Shown here piece by piece: positions 24,248-32,684 of a stretch of DNA of 64,000 nt. Source of the DNA: an uncultured Oscillospiraceae bacterium (lineage in GTDB: Bacteria; Bacillota; Clostridia; Oscillospirales; Acutalibacteraceae). Made by a program: the position numbers and the translations under genes. The stretch covers positions 23,363 to 87,362 of the forward strand of contig URFL01000011.1 of NCBI GenBank assembly GCA_900547105.1. Reading direction: 5' to 3'. Within the stretch, counting starts at the first letter, position 1. Every line of letters begins with the position of its first letter. Below the pieces are notes generated by a model, which was not told where the DNA came from, made no database searches, and worked only from the letters and a program-made list of their open reading frames with translations.

Positions 24248-26435
24248 ATTCTCCCAGCAGGGTGGCAAGCGTTTTTTGAATATAGTAATAGGATTGCTTC
24301 AGCCGGGTATGGTACTGGCTGTTTTTGGGGGAATAGTCGATGGCTTTCATCTTAACCGTTTCCGACTGGTGCGCAAACGACAAGCCAAGGGAAATGGCGG
24401 TCAAATCGACGGCTGCCGCTTCCCCCGCCTTGTTAAAATTGTTCAGCGCAGCGCCTTTGGAAATGTTCAGCACCCCCAGCATATACCACGGGATGCGGAA
24501 TTCCACGATATGCTCCGTCGCGTAAAAATCGGCGAGCGAATCGTAATGGTCATCGTCGGGGTCGCTGATGCCGAAACGCAGTTTCCCCACTTCGTTGCTT
24601 TTTCGTTCGATCGTTTGCCGGGTTTCGGGCAGCTCCAGCTCTCCGTGGACAAACTGCGTCACGATATGGTATTCCCCCGAGTTCGCTGTCTTTTTCTCCT
24701 CCGGATAAAAGCGGAACCGGTTATAGTCATAATAAGCATCGTTCATCACCGCCGCGTTGTCTTTGCCGTCCAGCACGATCAGCGAATCGGCGCGTTTTTC
24801 AAAATTCAGCCCATAACGGTTGGAGGTTTGGCTGCCCACCCCCACGGTGGACACCGGAATCACCAACGGCTGATCCCCGAATGTTCCGGTTTTCAGCTCG
24901 ACACAGCCATACAGATAGCCCTCGTCATACTGCACTTTCAGCGCATAATCCGCGGTATCCAGCAGCGCGTCCACCGCGCTCCATTCGTCGGTTTTGCCGT
25001 CCACCAGACACGCGGTGCGGCTGCCGGGTTCCACCGCCAAAATTCCGTAATTCTGTTCGGGGCTCATACGGTTGGGGGTGCGCTGCTGCGGCTCGCAATC
25101 GGTATAGCGATAGGTGTTCCAAATCTGCTTGAACCATTCGTCCTGCCACGAAAACAGCAGACTGCCGGCACATCCGGCGCTGGCGATGTCCACAAACATA
25201 CGGCTGTCATACAACCCCTGCTGCTGTTCGGTGTTGCCGCCCTGGTTATATCCCAGTACGCTTTCCGCCGCGCACCCGCGCGAGGTGGATACCCCAAACT
25301 CCGCAATCAACAGCGGCACGGAATATTCCTTTTTCAAATCCTCGATATACGCTTTGTAGTTGTTTTGTTTGCCGGTGAGCTCATCGGTATAAGTGGCGTA
25401 TTGGGTATCGTAATCGATGCTTTTCGGATAATAGGGATACGCGTCCACCGCCGCGAACAGTCCGGCGTAATAATCCGCCTGGGGCAGCACATGTTCGGTG
25501 TTCACCTCCACGCTGTCCTCGTAGGCATCCGGCTCGTTCGGATGGTCCAGCGTATCGTTGGTGGACCAGTTCAAAAACGCCACCGGCGTCTGGTAGGTAT
25601 AATTCTGCGTTTCGTAAGCGATCAGCGTATCCCCCACCCGCGCCAAAAACGCCTCGAACGGCGTGGCACCCGGGGCGGTTTTGAGATATTCCCCCGCAAA
25701 CACGGCTTTATCGGTATGGGTATTGCTCTTTTCCACAAACTCGTTGTTCCATTCCAGCCCCAAAATAAAGCCCAGCGTATACGGCGACACATCGTACACA
25801 TACCGGTCAGTGTCATGCGCGGAATAATGCACACCGCTGCCGTTGCCGTGAACCACATCCACCGTATTTTTCGCCCGCCGTTCAAAATCCGCCAGCACCA
25901 CATGGCTGCTGTCATAGCAATCGCCCGGCGCGGTCATATAGTCCTCGCTGAACCAGATGCCGTGGATCAGATACAGCTTTTTTTCGGCGCTCGCGTTATA
26001 ATCATAGAACGCTTTGTAAAACTGCGGCGGCATGATGGAAAACACCCGCACCGTGTTGGCATTCATCTCGCTGATCTGCCGAAACCATGTTTTGTAGGTA
26101 TCGTAAGAAATATCCACCGCCGCCAGATCGGTCGTGCCGGTGGAAAAGCCCATATTCACCCCGGCGATATACACGCTGGTCATATCGTCGCTGTTCAGCC
26201 GAAACAGCCTCCGGCTGTCTTTGTCGGCAAAATAACGCATATCCACTGCGCCGTGGGAAACCAGCGCTTTGGACACGGTTTCCACATGATATTCCGGAAC
26301 ATCGTAATCTTTCAGCTCTTTCTCCTGCGATACCGCGGGGGGCACCACCGGATCGCTGTTCTGGTGGCAGCCGGCCAGCGGCAGCGCCATCAGCACCGCC
26401 AGCAAAAGTGCTGCAAATTTGATGTGTTTTTTCAT
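24246..26435 (-). CDS. glycosidase-like lipoprotein under its own c-di-GMP riboswitch
   Basis: 729 residues. The signal peptide MKKHIKFAALLLAVLMALPLAGC has lipobox LAGC. The body is homologous along its length to the 8585-10798 product: VYIAGVNMGFSTG, then ISYDTYKTWFRQISEMNANTVR and VFSIMPPQFYKA. Candidate catalytic residues are E228 in GLEWNNE and E379 in IAEFGVSTSRG, followed by FSWQDEWFK. The same C-terminal beta-sandwich is present (VEFRIPWYMLGVLNIS). It sits on the outer face of the membrane and probably acts on the same polymer as the operon enzymes. ATG 26435 has AGGAGG six bases upstream. A frame extension further up runs into the riboswitch terminator and is not coding. Transcribed alone. 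Confidence 0.75.
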   Translation of the reverse strand: MKKHIKFAALLLAVLMALPLAGCHQNSDPVVPPAVSQEKELKDYDVPEYHVETVSKALVSHGAVDMRYFADKDSRRLFRLNSDDMTSVYIAGVNMGFSTGTTDLAAVDISYDTYKTWFRQISEMNANTVRVFSIMPPQFYKAFYDYNASAEKKLYLIHGIWFSEDYMTAPGDCYDSSHVVLADFERRAKNTVDVVHGNGSGVHYSAHDTDRYVYDVSPYTLGFILGLEWNNEFVEKSNTHTDKAVFAGEYLKTAPGATPFEAFLARVGDTLIAYETQNYTYQTPVAFLNWSTNDTLDHPNEPDAYEDSVEVNTEHVLPQADYYAGLFAAVDAYPYYPKSIDYDTQYATYTDELTGKQNNYKAYIEDLKKEYSVPLLIAEFGVSTSRGCAAESVLGYNQGGNTEQQQGLYDSRMFVDIASAGCAGSLLFSWQDEWFKQIWNTYRYTDCEPQQRTPNRMSPEQNYGILAVEPGSRTACLVDGKTDEWSAVDALLDTADYALKVQYDEGYLYGCVELKTGTFGDQPLVIPVSTVGVGSQTSNRYGLNFEKRADSLIVLDGKDNAAVMNDAYYDYNRFRFYPEEKKTANSGEYHIVTQFVHGELELPETRQTIERKSNEVGKLRFGISDPDDDHYDSLADFYATEHIVEFRIPWYMLGVLNISKGAALNNFNKAGEAAAVDLTAISLGLSFAHQSETVKMKAIDYSPKNSQYHTRLKQSYYYIQKTLATLLGE

Positions 26436-26469
26436 GCATCCTCCTATTCGGCCACGCCGGTCGCAAACA

Positions 26470-26504
26470 AAAAAGCCGCAAAAAACGCACATTGCGTCCT
26501 TTGC
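26470..26504 (-). terminator. riboswitch expression-platform terminator
   Basis: On the minus strand GCAAAGGACGCA pairs with TGCGTTTTTTGC around a 3-base loop, with CTTTTTTG after. Its 5' arm shares GC (26504-26503) with the 3' P1 strand of the aptamer, the same arrangement as in the 20953-21030 switch, so ligand binding should favour read-through. Confidence 0.8.
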
Positions 26505-26580
26505 AGCCAGTCAATCATAGTATAAAACCTTAGACACCAGAGCTTTGCGTCATGGTCTTTCGACCATTTTGCCAATTATT
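26503..26580 (-). promoter_or_regulatory. cyclic-di-GMP-I (GEMM-I) riboswitch aptamer
   Basis: Minus strand. TTGGCAAAA is followed by a P1b hairpin ATGGTC-GAAA-GACCAT, then GACGCAAAGC, GGTGTCTAAGG, and CTATGATTGACTGGCTGC. All landmarks of the class I GEMM aptamer occur in order. G precedes CAAA, as expected for c-di-GMP specificity. It lies about 70 nt upstream of the lipoprotein start and matches the first riboswitch almost landmark for landmark. Confidence 0.9.
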
Positions 26581-26606
26581 TCGTTTTTGGGTATCTTCAC
26601 AGTCGC

Positions 26607-26635
26607 ACTATAGCATATTCCCGGAGAAATGTAAA
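26607..26635 (-). promoter_or_regulatory. promoter of riboswitch-glycosidase unit
   Basis: On the minus strand, TTTACA (26635-26630) and TATAGT (26612-26607) with a 17-bp spacer. The start point would be about 20 nt before the aptamer. Confidence 0.75.
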
Positions 26636-26678
26636 GCGCTTTCCAAGAAAAGAGTGCTCCCCTTCTCCCGATAATGCC

Positions 26679-26713
26679 AAGGGGCGGGAAAGCCCATGGC
26701 TTTCCCGCCCCTT
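26679..26713. terminator. strong hairpin after GH3 gene, weak T-tract
   Basis: AAGGGGCGGGAAAGCC and GGCTTTCCCGCCCCTT form a perfect 16-bp stem with a 3-base loop, 39 bp past the GH3 stop. No clear T-run follows on the minus strand, so termination strength is uncertain. Confidence 0.55.
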
Positions 26714-26751
26714 GTTATGAAAAAAGGAAAAGAGAATGAGAAACGCGTCAT

Positions 26752-29700
26752 TTACTCGGCGATCGTGGCCGTCAGCGTCACGTTGCGCAGGCTGAAGGTC
26801 ACGCCCTTGTCGTTGTTCCACGCAATGCCGTTGTTGACATAATCGGCATCCTGAGCGTATCCGCTGGTATCGTTGTAGGTCAGCGTTTCCAGACGGCTCA
26901 CTTTGCCACTTTCCAGCACCGACAGCGGTACCACCATCCGCACATGGTTCCATGTGCCTCCCTTGGTAAAGGAGGACGGCTTCGCGTTGTAGCCCAAGGT
27001 GCCGCAGCTGGTACCATCCAGCTTCACATAGCCGTTCTTCACATACTTGACCCACGCGTCATTGGCGGGTGCCGGAGAGGTATGGGTGGAATCAACCTTT
27101 ACATCAAACTCCAGATACACCGCCTCGTAAGCCGAGATATCCACCGCCGTATCCAGCGTTTTGTTGATGATCATCGCGTGCGTTTCCGGCGAGGTGACCT
27201 CGTCGGCGATCAGCGTCGCCACCGTGGTGGGGGCAATGTCTTTGATCGTGAGGCGCGCGGTCTTGGTGCCAACCGCGCCGCTTGCCAGCGTTGCCGTCAC
27301 CGTCACATCCGCATACCCGGCACGGGTCGCTTTCAGCAGTCCGTCCTCTATCGTGACACCGGCGGTGTTTTCGCCGTCCGCCGCCAGCTCATACTGATAG
27401 TTTACCGTAGAAGCATCGTGACCCGGAATTTCACAATTGCCGCCAATCGTCACACCGGAGCGCAGATAGTAGCCTACTTGGGCATCCGACAGACCAATGG
27501 TGCGGTCGCTAAAGTCGACGCTTTCCACCGTGCAGGTGCAGGTGCTCATTTCCGAAATGCGGACATATTCAAACGCCACATCAATGGAAGACGGGTTACC
27601 GCTAAAGGAGTTGACCGCTTCCAGACCCAGCGACACCGTTTGCAGCGCGATGCTGGCTTTGCCCGCCAGCTTATACTGTGTTCCATCAGTAGAGTAGTAG
27701 AACGCGTACTCGTCACCGGAACGCAAAATACGCATATACATCGTGGTGCCGGCCGCCGGGATGCCGCCATTTTCGCTTTGCAGCTCTGCGGTAGACCCGC
27801 CGGTTTCTCTCACCACTTTGATACGGTTGCCGTTTTCATAGCTGAACTTGATGTAGTTGTCCTCATCCTGGAACACGAGGAAACCGATCTGCTGGTATCC
27901 ACCCTTGAAGTTGTCGCTCATGGTGAATTTGGTATCCGCGATCCAGTCGCCGTCCGCCGCTTGGACAAAGATGTTTTTCGCATCGTTATGCGATTGATAC
28001 AGATCGCCCGCTTCGGTGGAGATAACCAAACCTTTGTTGGTCAGCTTCCAGTTATCCGGGTTTTCTTTCACATTGCCGTTGTTATCGTAGACCTTCCAAT
28101 CCTTCGGCAAAGTTGTCGTTTTGGAAAAATCCATAGAAGTCGGCTCGTGATAAGTGCGGATGTCGATGGTGTAGGTGACCACCCGATCGCCCAGGTCCGC
28201 GGTGATCGTCGCCGTGCCAGGAATGGATTCCGCCTGTTTAATGGTGATATAATCGCCGCCGTCCGGCACCGCCACCACCGCGCTGGTGGAGCCATCCGTC
28301 AAAATCACATCATACCGATAGGTGGTGGAGGTAAAGCCCTCGATGGGTTTGCCGTTCACCGTGATGCTGTGCACCGCACGCTCGTTTTTGACCGCCACCG
28401 GGAAGCTGCCGGAAGCCGACACACCGTTCACCGTCGCGGTCGCGGTGATGACCGCCGTACCCGGTTTGACCGAATGCACGGTACCGTCTTGATCCACCGT
28501 CGCCACTTCCGGATTGGACGAGGTATACACCACATTCGCTTTGTCGGGATCCAGGAAGCTGTCGTCGTTCATCGCCACCGTCAGATTGGTGGTAACCTTT
28601 TTGTTGGACAGATCCATCGTGTGACCGCTCGGGATCGCCGTGACCACCGCCGGGGCCGGGGTCAGTTCGCCCGCCAGCGTCACTTTCTGGCTGCCGCGGA
28701 TATCGTCGCTGGACGAGCCGATTTCGATCGTCCAGTCGCCCTGGTCGTACACATTTTTGCCGGCTTCTTCGTTCCAGAAGTACCATTCGCTCACCGGCAG
28801 TTCCAGCGTGACCGTTTTGGTTTCGTGCGCTTTCAGCGCCACTTTTTCAAAGTTTTTCAGCTGTTTGGCCGGACGGTTGGTTTTATCCGCCAGCGGCGAG
28901 GACACATACGCCTGCACCACTTCCTGGCCATCCACATCGCTGTCGTTGGTGACATCCACACTCACCCGCACGGTATCATCGGGGGTGATCGCCGCCGCGG
29001 AAACCGCCGCGCCGCTCAGCGACACTTTGCCCGCCGCCGCCTGCAGGATCATCATGGCGTCCACCGCAGACACGCCGGTTTTGCCGTCCACATTGGCGCT
29101 CTGCATCTGCTCAGCCGTCAGGGTGACCGCGCCGGTCGCCGCTTTCAGCGCCAGCAGCGCATCCGCTGCTTTCACATTGCCGTCGCCGTCCACATCGCCG
29201 GGGATCACCGTCGACGCGTTCGCCAGCCGCATATTCTTATAAGTAAAGTTGGAATAGCTCAAGCCATGACCAAAGGGATAGGACACCTTGCCGCTGAAGT
29301 ACTGATAGGTGCGGCCTTTGCTGGTATCGGTGGTGCGAATGTTGTAATCGGTGATCGCACCCAGCTCGGTTTCGTCGCTGTACCAGGTGAAGGTCAGCTT
29401 ACCGGAGGGGTTGGCTTTGCCGAACAGCAGGTTGCCCGCCGCTTCGCCCTGCGCCTGACCGTTGTAGGTGCACCACAGGATGGACGGCACCGCCTCGCGG
29501 AAGGATTCGATGTTCATCTGGCTGACCGACGAAATATACGCCACTGTGCGGGGGTTCAACTGAGCCGCCGCTTCCACCATATTCGCTTGGAACCGCGGGA
29601 AGGTCAGGCTGTGGCGGTCGTTCTCCTCGCCGGAATCGCTCTGGCGGGTACCGATATACGCGATAACCGCATCGGCATTCTTGATCGCCGCCTGCTGGCT

Positions 29701-31599
29701 GGCGTCAAACGCTTTGTACTCCGCACCGGATTCGCACACCACATACAGCGTGTGCGTACCGCTGAAGCCCTTCGCCGCCGCGTCGATCACGCCGGTATAG
29801 GGGCGATAATCGGTCCAGCTGCTGGTGGCTTTCGTGGTGACGGTACCCACAATGGGGCCGTCTTTAGAATCCATATGGATCTCCATGGTGCCGTGGGTAG
29901 CGCTGCCGCTGCCGCCGGACGCCCAAATGGTGACCTGCGTCACATCGTCCACCGACACATTGTCGTACTGCACCCACGCCTTGTTGTACACAAAACCGAA
30001 GTTGGCATTGCTGTTTTCCGGTTTGCACAGATCATAGTTGACCGCATCCGAGGGTTTCAGCGTTTTCAGCGTTTTGCCCTCGCTGTCCAACAGCGCCACA
30101 TTGCTGAAGTTGCCATAGTAGCTCGCGCCGCTGGAGTTGGGGCTGATATGCTGCACCTTCGCCTGCGGATTCAGCTCCTGCAGCACACCGACGATGCCGT
30201 CATAAGGCGTGCTTTTGTTTTCGGGCAGCGGCGTACCGGAATAGTCGCCGAGCACCAGACTTTTCACCAGTTCGTTTTCACCCAGAACAACAAGGTTGTT
30301 GATCTTTTTCGCATCCAGCGGCAGCAGCGCGTTGGTATCGCCGGTCGCCGGTTCGTTTTTCAGCATCGCCACGCCCTCTTCCGAGGCCTGCAAGGCGGTG
30401 TCTTTCGCTTCATCGGTGGTGGTCAGAACAGGCGTGCCGGTTGCGAGGCCGGTACCTGCAAGACCGTAGTCCTCTTTGTTCCAACTGTATTTGGTCTTGT
30501 CGCGATAGGGCACCTGCTCCGCCGCGTCGAACTCGCCGGTTTCCATGCGGGCGGTGAACATACGCACCAGCGCCACATCGATCTCGTCCTCGCTCAACAG
30601 ACCGCGGCGCACCGCTGCCATCGCGTTGCTGCGATACACACCGCCGCATTCCAGATCGTTACCGGCAGCAATACACAAAGCGGTCGTTTCCGCTTCGTCC
30701 ACCGCGTGATCCCATCCGGCGGGCACCCATTTGTGATTCTTATAAACATCGTTGATTGCGCCACAGTCGGAGGTCACATAGCCGGTGAACCCGAAGGTGC
30801 GGCGCAGCAGCGTTTCCAGCGTATACACATTCGCCGCCGCCGGGGTACCGTTGATCTCGTTGTACGAGGTCATGAGCGAGTGCACGCCCGCCTCCCGCAC
30901 AACGCCTTTGAACGCGCGGGTGTAATACTCACGCAGCGTCGCATCGTCGATATCGGACGATCCGTTGTGACGGAATTTTTCGGTATTGTTCAGCGCATAG
31001 TGCTTGATGGTGGCGATCGCCTTCAGATAGGTATCGTCCTCGCCGTCGCCCTCCAAGCCTTTGACGAAGCTGGAACCGATCGCGGTGGACAGATACGGGT
31101 CTTCGCCGTAGGTTTCCTCCGCACGACCCCAGCGGGGATCACGGGACATGTTGATGGTGGGCGACCAGTAGGACAATCCTTTGCCCACTTCCAGATTGTA
31201 GGCACGCGCTTCGTCCGACATGATCTTGGTCATTTCCTGCACCAGATCACGGTTCCATGTCTGCGCAATGCTGTACGAAGTGGGGAACGATGTTGCGTAG
31301 CCCGAACGCGCCACGCCATGCAAAGCCTCGCTCCAATAGCGATAGGCTTCAACACCCAGCCGCGGGATCGCAGCGGCGCTGTCGCCCAGCTGCGACGCTT
31401 TTTCCTGCAGGGTCATACGGGATACCAGATCCGCTGCCCGCTCGGCAAAGGTGTATTTGCCGGAAGAATCCTGATAAATCATTTGCTCTGTCTCCTCTGC
31501 TGTTGTGGGGGATGGCAACACAGCCATAATTCCGCCTGCGCAGAGCGCCAACGACGCTGCCAGCGACAGCAGTTTTTTGCCTGTTGAATGCCTGTTCAT
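26752..31599 (-). CDS. secreted multimodular GH3 glycosidase with internal dockerin
   Basis: 1615 residues with a signal peptide (~1-33). The GH3 N-domain has HGVARSGYATSFP, RDPRWGRAEETYGEDPYL and the nucleophile D278 in GYVTSDCG, the beta-xylosidase/beta-glucosidase type. The GH3 C-domain contains a CBM6-like insertion (VQYDNVSVDDVTQVTIWASGG). The Fn3-like domain begins FTYKNMRLAN, is interrupted at ~799-868 by a dockerin (GDVDGDGNVKAADALLALK, then NVDGKTGVSAVDAMMILQ), and resumes VRVSVDVTNDSDVDG. Downstream come a BIG2-like domain, a concanavalin-like module, another Ig-like stretch and a C-terminal module shared with the 57908-62362 protein. The dockerin implies attachment to a cohesin scaffold. 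ATG 31599 follows GAGGAG. Divergent from the AraC gene at 31802, its likely regulator. Confidence 0.9.
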   Translation of the reverse strand: MNRHSTGKKLLSLAASLALCAGGIMAVLPSPTTAEETEQMIYQDSSGKYTFAERAADLVSRMTLQEKASQLGDSAAAIPRLGVEAYRYWSEALHGVARSGYATSFPTSYSIAQTWNRDLVQEMTKIMSDEARAYNLEVGKGLSYWSPTINMSRDPRWGRAEETYGEDPYLSTAIGSSFVKGLEGDGEDDTYLKAIATIKHYALNNTEKFRHNGSSDIDDATLREYYTRAFKGVVREAGVHSLMTSYNEINGTPAAANVYTLETLLRRTFGFTGYVTSDCGAINDVYKNHKWVPAGWDHAVDEAETTALCIAAGNDLECGGVYRSNAMAAVRRGLLSEDEIDVALVRMFTARMETGEFDAAEQVPYRDKTKYSWNKEDYGLAGTGLATGTPVLTTTDEAKDTALQASEEGVAMLKNEPATGDTNALLPLDAKKINNLVVLGENELVKSLVLGDYSGTPLPENKSTPYDGIVGVLQELNPQAKVQHISPNSSGASYYGNFSNVALLDSEGKTLKTLKPSDAVNYDLCKPENSNANFGFVYNKAWVQYDNVSVDDVTQVTIWASGGSGSATHGTMEIHMDSKDGPIVGTVTTKATSSWTDYRPYTGVIDAAAKGFSGTHTLYVVCESGAEYKAFDASQQAAIKNADAVIAYIGTRQSDSGEENDRHSLTFPRFQANMVEAAAQLNPRTVAYISSVSQMNIESFREAVPSILWCTYNGQAQGEAAGNLLFGKANPSGKLTFTWYSDETELGAITDYNIRTTDTSKGRTYQYFSGKVSYPFGHGLSYSNFTYKNMRLANASTVIPGDVDGDGNVKAADALLALKAATGAVTLTAEQMQSANVDGKTGVSAVDAMMILQAAAGKVSLSGAAVSAAAITPDDTVRVSVDVTNDSDVDGQEVVQAYVSSPLADKTNRPAKQLKNFEKVALKAHETKTVTLELPVSEWYFWNEEAGKNVYDQGDWTIEIGSSSDDIRGSQKVTLAGELTPAPAVVTAIPSGHTMDLSNKKVTTNLTVAMNDDSFLDPDKANVVYTSSNPEVATVDQDGTVHSVKPGTAVITATATVNGVSASGSFPVAVKNERAVHSITVNGKPIEGFTSTTYRYDVILTDGSTSAVVAVPDGGDYITIKQAESIPGTATITADLGDRVVTYTIDIRTYHEPTSMDFSKTTTLPKDWKVYDNNGNVKENPDNWKLTNKGLVISTEAGDLYQSHNDAKNIFVQAADGDWIADTKFTMSDNFKGGYQQIGFLVFQDEDNYIKFSYENGNRIKVVRETGGSTAELQSENGGIPAAGTTMYMRILRSGDEYAFYYSTDGTQYKLAGKASIALQTVSLGLEAVNSFSGNPSSIDVAFEYVRISEMSTCTCTVESVDFSDRTIGLSDAQVGYYLRSGVTIGGNCEIPGHDASTVNYQYELAADGENTAGVTIEDGLLKATRAGYADVTVTATLASGAVGTKTARLTIKDIAPTTVATLIADEVTSPETHAMIINKTLDTAVDISAYEAVYLEFDVKVDSTHTSPAPANDAWVKYVKNGYVKLDGTSCGTLGYNAKPSSFTKGGTWNHVRMVVPLSVLESGKVSRLETLTYNDTSGYAQDADYVNNGIAWNNDKGVTFSLRNVTLTATIAE

Positions 31600-31732
31600 A
31601 GCGTTTACTCCTCTCGTTTTCGTCTTGTTGCCCATATTCTCGTCCCGAACTCCAACTTTATCATATAGCATGTCTGCCTGTTCTGCCAGTGCATAGTTGC
31701 GCGCAACCAGTCAATTATTGATGTTTTTTCAA

Positions 31733-31765
31733 AAAAAGGGGTGGTCATATTGCAAAAAGGGTGGT
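31733..31765. promoter_or_regulatory. direct repeats 21 bp apart, candidate AraC operator and promoter
   Basis: AAAAAGGGGTGGT at 31733-31745 and AAAAAGGGTGGT at 31754-31765 start 21 bp apart, two helical turns, as expected for an AraC-family dimer site. A TATACT (-10) begins at 31765 with a weak -35 (TGGTCA) 17 bp before it. The site lies between GH3 and araC; a separate GTTGCGCGCAAC palindrome is at 31696-31707. Confidence 0.5.
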
Positions 31766-31801
31766 ATACTGGCGTTGAACAATACCGAGGGGGGTGGTGG
31801 C

Positions 31802-32611
31802 TTGCTGCCGCATTTTGAAAATCGCGCCGCGGATTACTATGCCTTCGACTGGGTGGGGCCACAAACCTGGGCGCAGCATCTGCATTATCAGCTGGAAATG
31901 GTATATGTGGAAAAGGGGATGCTGGATGTCACCATCGATTTCCAGACATGGCATTTGCGCGCCGGTGATCTGGCGATCATTTTCCCCTATTGCGTGCATG
32001 GATACCACATCGACCCCGATTGTGCGCCGGACAACCATGTGCTGGGCATCATGGCGCTGCCTCCCATGGCGGGAGAATTCGAGGAACGGCTGCCGGTGCA
32101 GCTGCCGCAGTCGCCGGTGCTGACCGGCGATCAGCTGAACGAGGAGATCATTCAGGCGTGGTATCGCCTGTTTATCGAGCGCGAGCATTATCGCCCCATG
32201 ATCGCCAAATCCTATTTGCAGCTGCTGCTGGCACTGCTGTGGCCGCTGATGGAGGTTTCCTCCGCCAGCAAGCAGCAGCGGGACGACACCGCCCACCGCG
32301 CCATCCGCTATGTGGTGGAGCATTATCGCCAGCCGCTGCAAGCCAAAGAGGTGGCGCGGGAGCTGGAGATTTCTCCCTCGCATCTGGCGCGCATCTTTTC
32401 CACCCGCCTGCATATGGGATTTAACGAATATGTCAACCGGCTGCGGGTGCAGGCAGCACAGGATCTGCTGCAATCCACCAGCCGCCCGGTCACCGAGATC
32501 ATGCTGGACACCGGGTTTGAAAGCCAAAGCACCTTTAACCGCGCGTTTCGCGAAATTTATGGTGTCAGCCCGCGGGTGTACCGCCAACAGCTGGAAGCGC
32601 CAAAACCCTGA
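31802..32611 (+). CDS. AraC-family transcriptional regulator, divergent from GH3
   Basis: 269 residues. The N-terminal cupin has QHLHYQLEMVYVEKGMLDVTI and LRAGDLAIIFPYCVHGYHI. The C-terminal double HTH (LEISPSHLARIFSTRLHMG, TGFESQSTFNRAFREIYGVSPRVYR) matches the AraC/XylS signature. The start is TTG 31802, giving MLPHFENRAAD in line with the MLPFYES start of the paralog at 22950; GAGGGGGG lies about seven bases upstream. An ATG at 31697 is in frame but would translate the promoter. It is divergent from the GH3 dockerin enzyme, with direct repeats between, so sugar-dependent control of that enzyme is the likely job. Confidence 0.9.
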   Translation: MLPHFENRAADYYAFDWVGPQTWAQHLHYQLEMVYVEKGMLDVTIDFQTWHLRAGDLAIIFPYCVHGYHIDPDCAPDNHVLGIMALPPMAGEFEERLPVQLPQSPVLTGDQLNEEIIQAWYRLFIEREHYRPMIAKSYLQLLLALLWPLMEVSSASKQQRDDTAHRAIRYVVEHYRQPLQAKEVARELEISPSHLARIFSTRLHMGFNEYVNRLRVQAAQDLLQSTSRPVTEIMLDTGFESQSTFNRAFREIYGVSPRVYRQQLEAPKP

Positions 32612-32637
32612 CCGCATTTCCCCCATAACAAAACGAA

Positions 32638-32662
32638 CCCCCGAAGCCATCGGCTTCGGGGG
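32638..32662. terminator. intrinsic terminator between convergent genes
   Basis: CCCCCGAAGCC pairs with GGCTTCGGGGG. On the minus strand TTCGTTTTGTT follows, so it mainly ends the MMPL operon, and it can also stop the AraC transcript. Confidence 0.75.
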
Positions 32663-32684
32663 CTCTCTTACTTATCGGGATGTA

